DNA of 64,000 bases from Variovorax paradoxus (GCF_018614875.1 NZ_JAGGNW010000009.1:310001-374000); one strand, 5' to 3'; counted from the stretch's first letter, positions 43,964 through 57,700 are shown. Numbers and translations are program-made. The notes: generated by a model from the sequence alone, not told the origin.

Positions 43964-44899
43964 CTAGTACGTGATGCGCGGATCGAACAGCCGGTAGCTC
44001 AAATCGATCAGCAAGTTGATCAGCACGTACACGCCGGCCGACAGCAGCAGCACGCTCTGGATCACCGGATAGTCGTGGCGCTGCACCGAATCGATCACGA
44101 GGCGGCCCACGCCCGGAATGGCGAACACCGTCTCGGTGACCACCACGCCGCCGATCAGCAGCGCAATGCCCACGCCCACCGTGGTGGCGATGGGAATGGC
44201 CGCATTGCGCAGCGCATGGCCCAGCACCGCCAGCACGCCCAGGCCCTTGGCGCGCGCGGTGCGGATGTAGTCCTCGTGCAGCACCTCGAGCACGGTGGCG
44301 CGCGTCATGCGTGTCACGAGCGCGATATACACCAGCGCCAGGTTCACGCAGGGCAGCACCAGGCCGCGCAGCCATTGGCCGGGGCTGTCGGAGAAGCGCA
44401 CGTAGCCCTGCACCGGGAACCACGGCAGCTGGATCGCGAAGGCATAGATCAGCACGTAGCCCACCAGGAACACCGGCACCGAGAACGCGAGCACCGCGAA
44501 CAGCATCACGAGCCGGTCGATCCAGCTGCCCGCGCGGTAGGCCGCGAGCGTGCCCAGCGGCACCGCCAGCACCAGCGTGAGTGCCATGGTCAGCACCGCG
44601 ATCGACACCGTGGGCTCCAGCCGCTGCGCGAGCAGCTGCGCCACCGGCACCTGCGTGAAGATCGAGGTGCCCAGGTCGCCCGTGAAGAGCTTGCCGAGCC
44701 AGATCGCGAACTGCTGCCACAGGGGCAGGTTCAGGCCCAGCGCGGCGCGCAGCTTCTCGATGTCCTCGACCGAGGCCAGGTCGCCCGCGATCAGCGCCGC
44801 GGGGTCGCCCGGCGAGAGGTGGATCAGCAGGAACACCACCACCGCCACCACGGCCATCACCGGCAGCGTCGAGAGAAATCGTCGGAGGATGTAGCCCAT
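43964..44899 (-). CDS. dppB: Dpp/Opp-type ABC permease (DppB)
   Basis: The 311 aa product starts MGYILRRFLSTLPVMAVVAV, the OppB N-terminal motif, followed by VFLLIHLSPGDPA and a permease domain with the EAA loop YIRTARAKGLGVLAVLGHAL. Six helices are visible. It forms the membrane channel with DppC. Spacing to the binding-protein gene is 21 bp. Confidence 0.93.
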   Translation of the reverse strand: MGYILRRFLSTLPVMAVVAVVVFLLIHLSPGDPAALIAGDLASVEDIEKLRAALGLNLPLWQQFAIWLGKLFTGDLGTSIFTQVPVAQLLAQRLEPTVSIAVLTMALTLVLAVPLGTLAAYRAGSWIDRLVMLFAVLAFSVPVFLVGYVLIYAFAIQLPWFPVQGYVRFSDSPGQWLRGLVLPCVNLALVYIALVTRMTRATVLEVLHEDYIRTARAKGLGVLAVLGHALRNAAIPIATTVGVGIALLIGGVVVTETVFAIPGVGRLVIDSVQRHDYPVIQSVLLLSAGVYVLINLLIDLSYRLFDPRITY

Positions 44900-44920
44900 G
44901 ATGCAGCCGTGCGATGCCGG

Positions 44921-46498
44921 TTACTTGTCGAGCATCCAGACCGTCGGCATGCCGGCCCAGAGCTTGTCCGTGCCCTTGAGGCTGGCGCGCGCGGCAAACG
45001 CGGCCGTGTACTGGCCTGCGTTGATGTACGGCACCGCTTCGTAGGCGCGGGCCTGGAAGGCGTCGAGAATCTCGCGCCGCCTGGCCGGCGCGGTTTCCTT
45101 CAGCCAGGCGTTGCGGAGGTCGTCGAGCGGCTTGTCGCAGGGCCAGCCGGGCAGGGTGTTGCCGCAGGCTGCGCTCAGGTAGGCATTGGTGATGGGCGAG
45201 TTCACATCGAACTCGCCGGCCACGGTGACGTACATGTTCCAGCCGCCCGCCTCCGGTGCGTCGCGCTTGGCGCGGCGCGCGCCAATGGAGGCCCAGTCCA
45301 TGGTCTGAGCATCGACGTTCATGCCGATGCTGCGCATGGTCTGCGCGGCCATCAGCGCTTCGGCGTTGAGGTAGGTGACGTCGCTCGGCACCAGGATGGT
45401 GACCTTCTCGCCCTTGTAGCCGGCGTCCGCGAGCATCTTCTTGGCCTTGGCGACGTCGGCCTTGCGGTAGGGCTCGGCGCCCGCGGCGGTGTCGTTGGGG
45501 CTGCCGCAGATGAAGAAGGTCTGGCAGTAGGCCATGCGCATGTCGAGCGGATAGCCCATGGCCGCGACGATGCGCTCCTGGCTCACGGCCTGCAGCAGCG
45601 CCTGGCGCACCTTCGGGTTGTTGAAGGGCGGCAGCAGGTGGTTCATCACCAGGAAGCCCTGGTAGGTGCCGCCGGAGCCGATCTTCACGCCCGGATCGGT
45701 GCGCAGCGGCGCGATGTAGTCGGGCGGCACCTGCTCCACCAGGTCGACCTCGCCGCGCTTGAGCGCCGCGATGGCGCTGTTGGCGTCGGGCAGGTAGAGC
45801 CATTCCACGCGGTCGAAGGTGGTCTTCTTGCTGCCGGCCAGGCCGCTCGGCGGTTCGCTGCGCGGCACGTAGCCGGGGTTGCGCACGAACACGGTCTTGT
45901 TGCCCGGCACCCATTCGTCGCGCTTGAAGATGAAGGGGCCGGAGCCGATCACCTCGGGCAGCGGCGCGGTCGCGGGCATCTTCGCGAGCCGCTCCGGCAG
46001 GATCACCGGCGGAAAGCTCGAAGGCTTGGCCAGCCCGTCGAGCACCAGGCCGAAGGGCTCGGTGAGCGTGAGCGTGAAGGTGCGTGCATCCACCGCCTTC
46101 CACTCGGCGCCGCCCGCCACCATGGCGCGGCCGATGCTGTCGCGCGCGGCCCAGCGCTGGAGCGAGGCAATGGCGTCGGCCGAGGTCACGGCGCTGCCGT
46201 CGGAGAACTTCAGGCCGGGGCGCAGCGTGAAGCTCCACTGACTGCCGTCCTTGGAGGAGGTGTATTTCTCGGCCATCTGCGGCTGCGGCTTGCCGTTCGC
46301 ATCCTGCGCGAACAGCGTGTCGTAGACCATGTAGCCGAAGTTGCGCGAGATGTAGGCGGTGGTGAAGGTCGGGTCGAGGATCTTCAGGTCGGCATGCGCC
46401 ACCACCTTCAGCGTCTTGGGCTGCGTCTGGGCGAGCGCCGGCAGGCACACGGCTGAAAGCGCCAGGGTGGCAAGGGCTGCGAGCGTTCGTCGTTTCAT
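44921..46498 (-). CDS. dppA: Dpp/Opp-type substrate-binding protein (DppA-like, SBP_bac_5)
   Basis: The 525 aa product has a signal peptide (MKRRTLAALATLALSAVCLP, cut after ALA) and an SBP_bac_5 domain with LKILDPTFTTAYISRNFGYM, the MAEKYTSS and LRPGLKFSDGSAVTSADA motifs. It is the periplasmic receptor of the importer. GGAGAA eight bases before the ATG fixes the start. SBP_bac_5 receptors bind dipeptides, nickel, glutathione or opines; the neighbouring D-aminoacylase and oxidase point to small peptides or N-acyl amino acids. Confidence 0.92.
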   Translation of the reverse strand: MKRRTLAALATLALSAVCLPALAQTQPKTLKVVAHADLKILDPTFTTAYISRNFGYMVYDTLFAQDANGKPQPQMAEKYTSSKDGSQWSFTLRPGLKFSDGSAVTSADAIASLQRWAARDSIGRAMVAGGAEWKAVDARTFTLTLTEPFGLVLDGLAKPSSFPPVILPERLAKMPATAPLPEVIGSGPFIFKRDEWVPGNKTVFVRNPGYVPRSEPPSGLAGSKKTTFDRVEWLYLPDANSAIAALKRGEVDLVEQVPPDYIAPLRTDPGVKIGSGGTYQGFLVMNHLLPPFNNPKVRQALLQAVSQERIVAAMGYPLDMRMAYCQTFFICGSPNDTAAGAEPYRKADVAKAKKMLADAGYKGEKVTILVPSDVTYLNAEALMAAQTMRSIGMNVDAQTMDWASIGARRAKRDAPEAGGWNMYVTVAGEFDVNSPITNAYLSAACGNTLPGWPCDKPLDDLRNAWLKETAPARRREILDAFQARAYEAVPYINAGQYTAAFAARASLKGTDKLWAGMPTVWMLDK

Positions 46499-46529
46499 CG
46501 TCGGTTCTCCGGTGGGGCAATAAACAAGG

Positions 46530-47981
46530 TCAGGCGGCAACGCCGATGGGCCACTTGGGCAGGCGCGCTTTCCGGTAGGGCAGGGTGTTCAGGTCGAGCG
46601 TCACTGCGCCGGGCGCGCCCGCGTAGATCACATGCCTGGCGACCTTGGAGTAAGAGGCGTAGAAGTGCTGCGAAGACTTCACGACAATGATCTTCTTGGC
46701 TGCAAGGTCGCAGCCCAGCTGCGTGAACAGGTCGGTGCCCATGGCCTGGTTGCGCAGCGTGATCAGCACGATCTCGATGCCGTTGGCCTCGACCAGCGCG
46801 CTGTCGCCCATCAGCGTGGGCGTGCCCGCCAGACCCGTCATCACCAGGTCGTGCTGCAGCGCCTTCACGGTGCAGCCGAGGTCCAGCGGATCGCCCGAGA
46901 GCGGGCTGATCTTGCCGCCGATGCGCATGGCCAGCTTCGCGCCCACGCCGGCATCAAAGGCGATGCGCACCGCGATCGGGTCCCACATCGGGCCGATGGC
47001 CGCGTTGGTGATGCCGCGCTCGACCATGCGGCGCAGGATGAAGGTGGCGTCGCTTGCCGCGCCGCCGCCGGGGTTGTCGGCGCCGTCGGAGAGCACCACG
47101 GGGCCGCCGTCGAAGGCCAGCGCTTCGTCGAGCGAGGCATCGATGCCCGGGTAGTCGATCGTGAGGCCGTCGCGCATGGCGATGACTTCATCGGCGAGCT
47201 GCCGGGCCAGCGCGTCGGCCTTGGCCTGGTCGCCATCGGTGTAGACCAGCACTTTGGTGCCCATCTCGGAAACGTCGCCCCACGAGAAGCCGTGCGTGAG
47301 CGAGATCGACAGCACGCCGTCCTTTCCCTCGAGCGACTGCATGCGTTCGACAAAGCCGCGCGCAGGCTGGCGGGAGGTGTGCACAGTGACGATCATGTCG
47401 CAGTCCACCACTGCGGCCACCGGCTTCACCTTGCCTTCGATCATCGCGGCGCAGATGTCCACCAGCTCCAGGCCGCGTTCGAGCACGTCGGTGTGCGGAT
47501 ATTCCTTGAACGAGATCATCAGGTCGGCGTTGGCGACCATCTCGGGTGTCAGGTGGTTGTGCGGATCGAGTTCGGCGCCGATCACCACGCCGGGCCCGAC
47601 GATCTGCCGCACGCGCGCGAGCAGGTCGCCCTCGCAGTCGTCGTAGCCGTCGGCCACCATCGCGCCGTGCAGCCCGAGCAGCACCATGTCGACCGGCAGC
47701 ACCGCGCGCAGGTCGTCCAGCAGTTCTTCGCGCAAGGTTTCGTAGGCGTGGCGCGTGGTCGTGCCGCTGGGCTGCGCGCCGGCCACCATGCCTTCGAACA
47801 ATTGCCAACCCTTGTCCGCACCGCGCATGCGCGCCGCCCACAGCGGACCCGAGAAGAGTGTCATCGCATCCGGGTGCTTGCCGGCGGGGAAGTGGCCGCG
47901 GTCCTTGAAGGAGGCGAGGCCGGTCGGCATCGGGCCGAAGGTGTTGGTTTCGGTGGCGAGGGAGGCACTGAAGACACGCAT
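46530..47981 (-). CDS. M81-family metallopeptidase (MlrC-like)
   Basis: The 483 aa product matches the MlrC (microcystin LR degradation protein C) family, with an N-terminal DUF1485 domain (MRVFSASLATETNTFGPMP, LLGLHGAMVADGYDD, GAELDPHNHLT with likely zinc ligands) and a C-terminal MlrC domain (GAASDATFILRRM). Family members hydrolyse small linear peptides, some with unusual residues. It is the second gene of the operon, between the FAD oxidase and the Dpp importer, so it probably cleaves the imported peptides. No signal peptide, so it acts in the cytoplasm. Confidence 0.9.
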   Translation of the reverse strand: MRVFSASLATETNTFGPMPTGLASFKDRGHFPAGKHPDAMTLFSGPLWAARMRGADKGWQLFEGMVAGAQPSGTTTRHAYETLREELLDDLRAVLPVDMVLLGLHGAMVADGYDDCEGDLLARVRQIVGPGVVIGAELDPHNHLTPEMVANADLMISFKEYPHTDVLERGLELVDICAAMIEGKVKPVAAVVDCDMIVTVHTSRQPARGFVERMQSLEGKDGVLSISLTHGFSWGDVSEMGTKVLVYTDGDQAKADALARQLADEVIAMRDGLTIDYPGIDASLDEALAFDGGPVVLSDGADNPGGGAASDATFILRRMVERGITNAAIGPMWDPIAVRIAFDAGVGAKLAMRIGGKISPLSGDPLDLGCTVKALQHDLVMTGLAGTPTLMGDSALVEANGIEIVLITLRNQAMGTDLFTQLGCDLAAKKIIVVKSSQHFYASYSKVARHVIYAGAPGAVTLDLNTLPYRKARLPKWPIGVAA

Positions 47982-48014
47982 GGTTGAAGTCTCTCTGGGT
48001 GGTTGTTTTTTTGA

Positions 48015-50122
<2,108 letters not shown>

Positions 50123-50219
50123 GGCTTCGCCGCGCTGTTCTGCTGTCGCCGATTTGCGCGCGATTCTTCGCGAGGCCGCTATGCTGGCGCCCGCCATTCA
50201 CTCCGACAAGAAGACCATC

Positions 50220-51488
50220 ATGACCCTGCACTCGTCCTTCCTTGCCCTGAGATCCGTTTCACTGGCCTGCGGCCTCGCGCTCGGTGCCGCCACCGCCGTG
50301 CAGGCCGCGCCCGATGCCAGGCTGCTCGCCGCCGCCGAGAAGGCGCAGCCCGCGGTGATCGACAATCTCAAGGAGATGGTGCTGATCGAATCGGGCAGCC
50401 TCAACGTGGACGGCCTGCTCAAGATGGCCGACGTGGTGGAAGGGCGCCTGAAGGCGGCCGGCTTCAAGACCGAGCGCCGCAAGGCCACGGCCGGCGCGGG
50501 CGCCGACCTCGTGATCGGCACCGTCAAGGGCACGGGCAAGCGCAAGATCATGCTGCAGGGCCACATGGACACGGTGTATGCGCCCGGCATCCTGAACAGC
50601 CAGCCCTACAAGGTCGACGGCAACCGCATCTACGGCCCCGGCATCGCGGACGACAAAGGCGGGCTCGCGGTGATGCTGGCCTCGCTGAAGATCCTGGCCG
50701 ATGCGGGCTGGCGCGACTACGACACGCTCACCGTGCTCATGAACCCCGACGAGGAGGTGGGCTCGGTCGGCTCCGGCGAACTGATCGCCACCATGGCCGA
50801 CCAGCACGACACGGTGCTGTCGTTCGAGCCCACCGCGGCCAAGTCGGTGGCCAAGGGCGAGCCGCTGTTGCTGGGCGCGGCGGGCATCGCGCAGGCCACG
50901 ATGGAAGTGAAAGGCCGCGCGGCGCACGCCGGCGCCGCGCCCGAACTGGGCCGCAACGCGCTGTACGAACTGTCGTACCAGATGCTGCAGACCAAGGACC
51001 TCGCCAAGGAGATTCCCGGCGTGACGCTCAACTGGACCGTGGCGCGCGCCACCGGCCCGATCAACCAGATCACCGAAAAGGCGCAGGCGCTGGGCGACAT
51101 CCGCATCACGCAGCCAGGCGCCGAGAAGAAGCTCAACGAGGCGCTGCAGGCGAAGATCGCTGCCGGCAAGCTCATTCCCGATACCGAGACCACGGTGAAG
51201 GTCGAGGTGGGGCGCCCGGCCTTCATTGCGGGCGACAAGGGCCGCGCACTGGCCGAGAAGGCGCAGGCCATCTACAAGGAAATCGACCGCGACCTCGTGT
51301 TGACGCCGATGACCGGCGGCGGCACCGACGCGGGCTATGCGGGCCGCTCGGACAAGGCCACGGTGGTCGAGAGCTTCGGCCTCGCGGGCTTCGGCTACCA
51401 CGCGCGCGACGAGTACATCGAGATCGACTCGATCGTGCCGCGCCTCTATCTCGTCACTCGGCTGCTGACGGAGATCGGCAAGCAGTAA
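50220..51488 (+). CDS. exported M20 metallopeptidase, carboxypeptidase G2-like (paralogue)
   Basis: The 422 aa product has a signal peptide (ACGLALGAATAVQAA) and the M20 motifs GHMDTVY, GIADDKGG, NPDEEVGSVGS and a final zinc His in GFGYHARDEY. It is clearly related to the protein at 31828 over the whole length (for example ASHAG/AAHAG ..APELG.NALYELS). It should release C-terminal Glu or a similar residue from peptides in the periplasm. It follows the XRE-cupin gene by 97 bp and probably belongs to the same regulon. Start at 50220; the track upstream in frame lacks a signal. Confidence 0.9.
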   Translation: MTLHSSFLALRSVSLACGLALGAATAVQAAPDARLLAAAEKAQPAVIDNLKEMVLIESGSLNVDGLLKMADVVEGRLKAAGFKTERRKATAGAGADLVIGTVKGTGKRKIMLQGHMDTVYAPGILNSQPYKVDGNRIYGPGIADDKGGLAVMLASLKILADAGWRDYDTLTVLMNPDEEVGSVGSGELIATMADQHDTVLSFEPTAAKSVAKGEPLLLGAAGIAQATMEVKGRAAHAGAAPELGRNALYELSYQMLQTKDLAKEIPGVTLNWTVARATGPINQITEKAQALGDIRITQPGAEKKLNEALQAKIAAGKLIPDTETTVKVEVGRPAFIAGDKGRALAEKAQAIYKEIDRDLVLTPMTGGGTDAGYAGRSDKATVVESFGLAGFGYHARDEYIEIDSIVPRLYLVTRLLTEIGKQ

Positions 51489-51512
51489 CGACGCCCATCG
51501 CGGCGGCCGCCC

Positions 51513-53405
<1,893 letters not shown>

Positions 53406-53560
53406 CTGGAGTTCCTGTGGGCGAAGAGGTCACGCCCTCGAAACTCTTCAACGGCGCGCCATCCGTGGCGACGACGCCAGCGTGCATCGCCGATGCAACG
53501 GTCTGTGTCGGTGTTGCGCCGCCTGTGCTGTCGGCGCAGAACCACAATCCCGCAGGCGCT

Positions 53561-54199
53561 CTACTTTGCGCCGCCCGTGTACTTGGTGACGCTCGTCGCG
53601 CTCACGTGGTAACCGCTCACACCCATCATCGAATCGTTGCGCATGGTCTGCAGCTTGCCGGTGACCCACACGGTGTCCATGGCGCGGAACTTGGCGCCCT
53701 TGGACGTGACCACATGCAGGATCTGGTTGGCAGGCGGCGGCGGCGTGTGGATGCAGGCGCCGAAATAGGGCACGAGCAGGAACTCGGTGACTTCGCCCTT
53801 CGCTTCTTCGAGCGGCACGATGAAGCCCGGAATCTTGATGTCCGCGCCGTTCATGGCCGGGTTGGTCGGCGCGTTGTTCGACACTTCCTGCATCTTCATG
53901 AGCAGCTCGTTGGCGCGCGGGTCGCCGTCATTGAGCGCGCTCAGGTCCATGCCCTTGAATTCCTTGGCCGGGTCCCAGTCCTTGGGCACCAGTTCTTCCC
54001 AGGTGATCTGGCGTGGCTGGCCCGGAGGGGCCTTGGCTGCCGCAGGCGGTGCTGCCTTGCCGCCGAGCGGGTTCGATGCGGTCGTGTCCTTGGGTGCGGG
54101 CTCGGCAGCCCATGTGGCGGCTGCGAGGCCGGCGCCGGCCAGCAGCATCGAAAGACGGGTGAAAGCCTGGAGCGTGGAAATCTTCTTTGCGATGCGCAT
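53561..54199 (-). CDS. DUF3299 exported protein
   Basis: The 212 aa product has a signal peptide (to ATWAAEP, about residue 32), a Pro/Ala/Lys linker and a DUF3299 domain: ITWEELVPKDWDP, IPGFIVPLE, LLVPYFGACIHTPPPP and a C-terminal VTGKLQTMR strand. The single-Cys CIHTPPPPANQ motif is characteristic of DUF3299. In gammaproteobacteria such proteins co-occur with the ZrgA zinc system. It starts 2 bp after the permease gene and ends the operon. Start at 54199 is chosen because it gives the signal peptide. Confidence 0.82.
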   Translation of the reverse strand: MRIAKKISTLQAFTRLSMLLAGAGLAAATWAAEPAPKDTTASNPLGGKAAPPAAAKAPPGQPRQITWEELVPKDWDPAKEFKGMDLSALNDGDPRANELLMKMQEVSNNAPTNPAMNGADIKIPGFIVPLEEAKGEVTEFLLVPYFGACIHTPPPPANQILHVVTSKGAKFRAMDTVWVTGKLQTMRNDSMMGVSGYHVSATSVTKYTGGAK

Positions 54200-54201
54200 G
54201 T

Positions 54202-55464
54202 CTAAATCCTCGGTGAGAGGCCGTCGGCGAGAGAGAGCCGGTAGGCACGAATGCCGGGCAGCAGGCTTGCCAGCCAGCCCGCAACCAGCAGGCTCGCCAT
54301 CAGCAGCCATTCGTTCAGTGTAGGTTCCGAAAGGCTCAATGTCAGCCCGAACTGCGACTGCAGCCATGGCGCGAGCAGGGCGATGCCCAGCACCGCCATC
54401 ACCACGCCGAAGGCCACGCCCAGCAGGGTGACCATGGCGCCCTCGAGCGCGAGCAGCGCCAGCACGTGCCGCAGGCCGGCGCCCACGGCGCGCAGCACGG
54501 CCAGCTCGCGCCGCCTTTCGTTCAGCCCCGCCATCACCACGGAGACAAGGCCCGCAAGACTCACCAGCGCCACCAGCGCCGACATCAGCAGCAGCGCGTT
54601 CTCGCCGATGCCGATCACGCTCCACAGCTCGTCGAGCGCCACGCCCGGCAGGATGGCCATCAGCGGTTCGCCGGTGTAGGTGGAAATCCAGCGCTGCACG
54701 CCGAACACGGCGGAGCGGTTCTTCAGGCCCACGAGCGCGGCCGTCACGTTCTTGGGCGTGAGGTCGAACTTGCGCACCTGCTCGGCAGGAATCTTCACGC
54801 CCGGCATCGGCGCGCCGCCCACCCATTCGAGGTGGATGGCTTCCATCGCCTCCAGGCCGATGTGCACCGTGCGGTCGACCGGCGTGCCGGTGCGCGCGAG
54901 CACGCCGACCACGGTGAAGGGCTTGTCGGCATGCTCGGCCGTGTTGAGTTCGCCGCTGCCGTGCGCCAGCGTGATCTTCCGGCCGACGTGGTAGCCGAGC
55001 TTGTCGGCCACTTCGGCGCCCACCACCGCATCGAAGAGTTCGCTGAAGGGCTTGCCCTCGCGCAGCTTCAGCGGTTGCTTGTCGCCATAGCGAAAGCGCG
55101 AGAAGTATTCGGGCGAGGTGGCCAGCACCGCGAACCCGCGGTGCGAATCGCCGAGCGAAAGCGGCACCACCCAATCGACGCCCTGGTGGGCGGCCAGCGC
55201 CTGCACGCTCTTCCAGGAAATGTTGTTGGCGGCCGCGCCGATGCGGAACACCGAGTACAGCAGCAATTGCGTGGAGCCAGTGCGCGCGCCGACGATCAGG
55301 TCGGTGCCCGAGACGGATGACGCGAAGTTCTCGCGCAGCTCGGTGCGGATGCGTTCGACGCCGAGCAGGAGGAAGGTCGACAGCGCGATCGAGAACACGG
55401 TGAGCGCCAGCGTGAAGCGCCGGTTCCAGGCGCTGCGCCAGGCGATGGAAAAAAGCGCCTTCAT
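54202..55464 (-). CDS. FtsX/MacB-type ABC permease of the ZrgA-like system
   Basis: The 420 aa product has an N-terminal helix (FTLALTVFSIALSTFLLLG), a large periplasmic MacB-like domain (about 45-270) and three C-terminal helices (ENALLLMSALVALVSLAGLV and following) in the FtsX arrangement. Such permeases act as mechanotransmitters or lipoprotein/efflux modules rather than simple importers. It follows the ATPase gene by 1 bp. Given the DUF2796 neighbour, a role in metal homeostasis is likely but the mechanism is open. Confidence 0.85.
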   Translation of the reverse strand: MKALFSIAWRSAWNRRFTLALTVFSIALSTFLLLGVERIRTELRENFASSVSGTDLIVGARTGSTQLLLYSVFRIGAAANNISWKSVQALAAHQGVDWVVPLSLGDSHRGFAVLATSPEYFSRFRYGDKQPLKLREGKPFSELFDAVVGAEVADKLGYHVGRKITLAHGSGELNTAEHADKPFTVVGVLARTGTPVDRTVHIGLEAMEAIHLEWVGGAPMPGVKIPAEQVRKFDLTPKNVTAALVGLKNRSAVFGVQRWISTYTGEPLMAILPGVALDELWSVIGIGENALLLMSALVALVSLAGLVSVVMAGLNERRRELAVLRAVGAGLRHVLALLALEGAMVTLLGVAFGVVMAVLGIALLAPWLQSQFGLTLSLSEPTLNEWLLMASLLVAGWLASLLPGIRAYRLSLADGLSPRI

Positions 55465-55465
55465 T

Positions 55466-56212
55466 TCACGTATCCGCCGCCATGGCTGCCGGCGCCGCAC
55501 GGTTGATCTCGGGCAGCAGCACATGCCGCGCAAAGCGCTGCGCAATGCGCTGGTCATGGCTCACGAACACGAGCGCGCTGTGGTTGACTGCGCAGGCCGT
55601 CAGCAGCACGTCGAGAAACGCTTCGCGCCGGTCTTCGTCGAGCGCGGAGGTGGGCTCGTCGGCAATCACCACCTCGGGCTGGCCGATGAGCGCGCGCGCC
55701 GCGGCGACGCGCTGCTGCTGGCCCACGGAGAGCCGCATCGCCTGCCGCTTCCAGAGGCTGCGGTCGAGGCCCATCTGGTCGAGCAGGTGTTCGGCCTCGT
55801 CGCGCGCGCTACCGCCGCGCGCGGCCTGGGACTCGCGCCGCTGCGAGAAGCGGCAGGGCAGCAGCACGTTGTCGAGGACGCTCAGGTAAGGCAGCAGATT
55901 GAACTGCTGAAAGATGTACCCGACATGGGCAACCCGGCAGCGGTCGCGCGCGGCGCCCGAGAGCTGCGACCAGTCGTGTCCCAGCAGCGTGACGCGGCCT
56001 TCGTCCGCCACCAGCACGCCGGCCAGCAGCGACAGCAGCGTGCTCTTGCCGCAGCCGCTCGGGCCGTGCAGGAAGACCGCCTCGCCGGCGGTGATGCGCA
56101 AGGCCTCGATGTCGATGCACGGCTTGCGCATGCCGGGCCACGAGAAGCGCAGCCCGTCGGCGGCGAGCACCACGCGCAGCGGCGCGGCCTTGCCCTGGGG
56201 GGCGGTGCTCAC
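55466..56212 (-). CDS. LolD/MacB-type ABC ATPase of the ZrgA-like system
   Basis: The 248 aa product has Walker A GPSGCGKST near residue 52, the signature MRLSVGQQQRVAAARAL (VGQQQ in place of SGGQQ) and Walker B VVIADEPTSALDE. It should drive the FtsX-type permease encoded next. It begins 4 bp after the ZrgA-like gene. The deviation S-V-G-Q-Q in the signature loop is common in this subgroup. Confidence 0.88.
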   Translation of the reverse strand: MSTAPQGKAAPLRVVLAADGLRFSWPGMRKPCIDIEALRITAGEAVFLHGPSGCGKSTLLSLLAGVLVADEGRVTLLGHDWSQLSGAARDRCRVAHVGYIFQQFNLLPYLSVLDNVLLPCRFSQRRESQAARGGSARDEAEHLLDQMGLDRSLWKRQAMRLSVGQQQRVAAARALIGQPEVVIADEPTSALDEDRREAFLDVLLTACAVNHSALVFVSHDQRIAQRFARHVLLPEINRAAPAAMAADT

Positions 56213-56216
56213 GGCG

Positions 56217-56795
56217 TCACTTGCCCCAGGTCAGGCGAACGGGCTGGGCGACCTGCGCGCCTGCCGGGCGCTTGAGCTGGCGCTTGAACTGGCCTTGCGC
56301 GGAAGCAATCTGGGCATCGATCTGGCGCGTGCCCTTGAAGGCCGAGAAAAGGCTCACGTCGATGAACTTTGCCGCGGCCGCATTGGTGCAGTTGAAGGAA
56401 AAAGTAGCGTCGATGTCGGCATGGCCGGCGGGCTCGGCCGGGTCGGGGTTGCCGAGGCCCAGTGCGCCGGAGCGCAGCTCGACCGGGCCGAGCTTGCAGT
56501 TGGCGGCGGGGTCGATGGCAAAGAGCTTGTCGGCCGCGCGCAGCAGGGCGATGGCGTCTTCGGCGATCTTCTTTTCAGCGTCGGTCTTGGGTGCGCGCTC
56601 GAAGCCGACGATGTTGTCGAGCGGGGAATCCATGCTGATCACGACCGTGGGGCCGTCGATGGCCACGTCGAGCTTGAGCTGGCCGTGCACATGCGCATGC
56701 TGCTGCTGGGCCTGCGCGGAAAGAAAGGGGGCTGCGAACAGTGCCGCGGCGAATGCGAAGCCGGATGAAATGCGTCGAAGTCGGATGTGATTCAT
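56217..56795 (-). CDS. ZrgA-like (DUF2796) zinc-related exported protein
   Basis: The 192 aa product has a signal peptide (FAFAAALFAAPFLSAQAQ) and a DUF2796 domain starting with the metal-binding-like QQHAHVHGQLKLDVAIDG, followed by ISMDSPLDNIVGFERAP and DADATFSFNC-like C-terminal strand (IDATFSFNCTN). DUF2796 proteins are called ZrgA after a zinc-regulated Vibrio cholerae locus. The His-rich insert seen in many homologues is short here. It overlaps the sulfurtransferase stop by four bases and leads the ATPase-permease-DUF3299 set. Start at 56795 gives the signal peptide. Confidence 0.8.
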   Translation of the reverse strand: MNHIRLRRISSGFAFAAALFAAPFLSAQAQQQHAHVHGQLKLDVAIDGPTVVISMDSPLDNIVGFERAPKTDAEKKIAEDAIALLRAADKLFAIDPAANCKLGPVELRSGALGLGNPDPAEPAGHADIDATFSFNCTNAAAAKFIDVSLFSAFKGTRQIDAQIASAQGQFKRQLKRPAGAQVAQPVRLTWGK

Positions 56796-57700
56796 GGTTC
56801 TGCGCCTTGCCGGGTCGGCAGCCCCGGCGTGTTGCTCCATTCGCTCCAGCTGCCGGCATAGAGCGCGGTGGTCCCCAGTCCCGCGATCTGCATTGCTAGC
56901 AGGTTGGGCACGGCGCTCACGCCGCTGCCGCATTGGTGGACGACCGTCGCCGGATCGCGTCCCGCGAGCAGCGCTTCGAACTCGGCACGCAATTGCGATG
57001 CCGGCTTGAACTTGCCGTCGGGGCCGAGGTTCTCGGCGAAGGGCCGATTGACAGCCCCGGGGATGTGACCCGCGATGGGGTCCAGAGGTTCCACCTCGCC
57101 GCGATATCGTGCGGCGGCACGCGCGTCGATCAGGTTCTGGTCAGGCTGGCCGAGCCGGCGCACCACGATGTCGGTGGTCACCAGTCTGGCCAGCGGCTCG
57201 CCCGGCACGAAGTTCGACTGGAAGTGCGCCGGCTCCTCGCGGTTCGTGACTTCGCCGCCCGAGGCCTGCCACGCCTGCAGGCCGCCGTCGAGCACGGCCA
57301 CGGCATCGTGGCCCATCCACTTGAGCATCCACCAGAGCCGGCCGCAATAGTTGGCGCCGTTGCGGTCGTACGCCACGGCCTGCATGTCGTTGGAAAAGCC
57401 GATGCTCGACAACCAGGCCGCGAACTTCTCGCGGCTCGGCAGCGGATGGCGTCCGCCCGAGGCCGGCACGCCGTCTTCCTGCGCGATGACCACGTCGCCG
57501 TGCGAGCCGGGTACGCCGTGCTTCGCGCTGAGATGGGCGTCGAGGTCGGCATGCAGCGCGCCGGGGATGTGCGCAGCGGCATATTGCTGCGCGCCTGCCT
57601 CGGGATTCATGAGGTCGAAGCTGCAGTCGAAAACCATGAGGGGCACGTCGCCAGCCTGCAGCTGCTGGAGTTGTTCGACACTGATGAGAGTGGTGTACAT
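56792..57700 (-). CDS. sulfurtransferase (thiosulfate/3-mercaptopyruvate type)
   Basis: The 302 aa product has two rhodanese domains; the second carries the active-site loop CGSGVSA with Cys near residue 257. The CGSGV(T/S)A loop points to 3-mercaptopyruvate sulfurtransferase rather than thiosulfate rhodanese (CRxGx[R/T]). It transfers sulfur to thiols or cyanide. It is coupled to the ZrgA-like gene by a 4 bp overlap, an unusual pairing. Confidence 0.88.
   Translation of the reverse strand: MYTTLISVEQLQQLQAGDVPLMVFDCSFDLMNPEAGAQQYAAAHIPGALHADLDAHLSAKHGVPGSHGDVVIAQEDGVPASGGRHPLPSREKFAAWLSSIGFSNDMQAVAYDRNGANYCGRLWWMLKWMGHDAVAVLDGGLQAWQASGGEVTNREEPAHFQSNFVPGEPLARLVTTDIVVRRLGQPDQNLIDARAAARYRGEVEPLDPIAGHIPGAVNRPFAENLGPDGKFKPASQLRAEFEALLAGRDPATVVHQCGSGVSAVPNLLAMQIAGLGTTALYAGSWSEWSNTPGLPTRQGAEP

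Noticed and set aside
43032-46520. 1162-codon frame reading through dppC upstream into dppA and dppB
   Set aside because: Only the first 305 residues counted from the dppC end are real; the upstream part is out of frame with the well-supported dppA and dppB genes.
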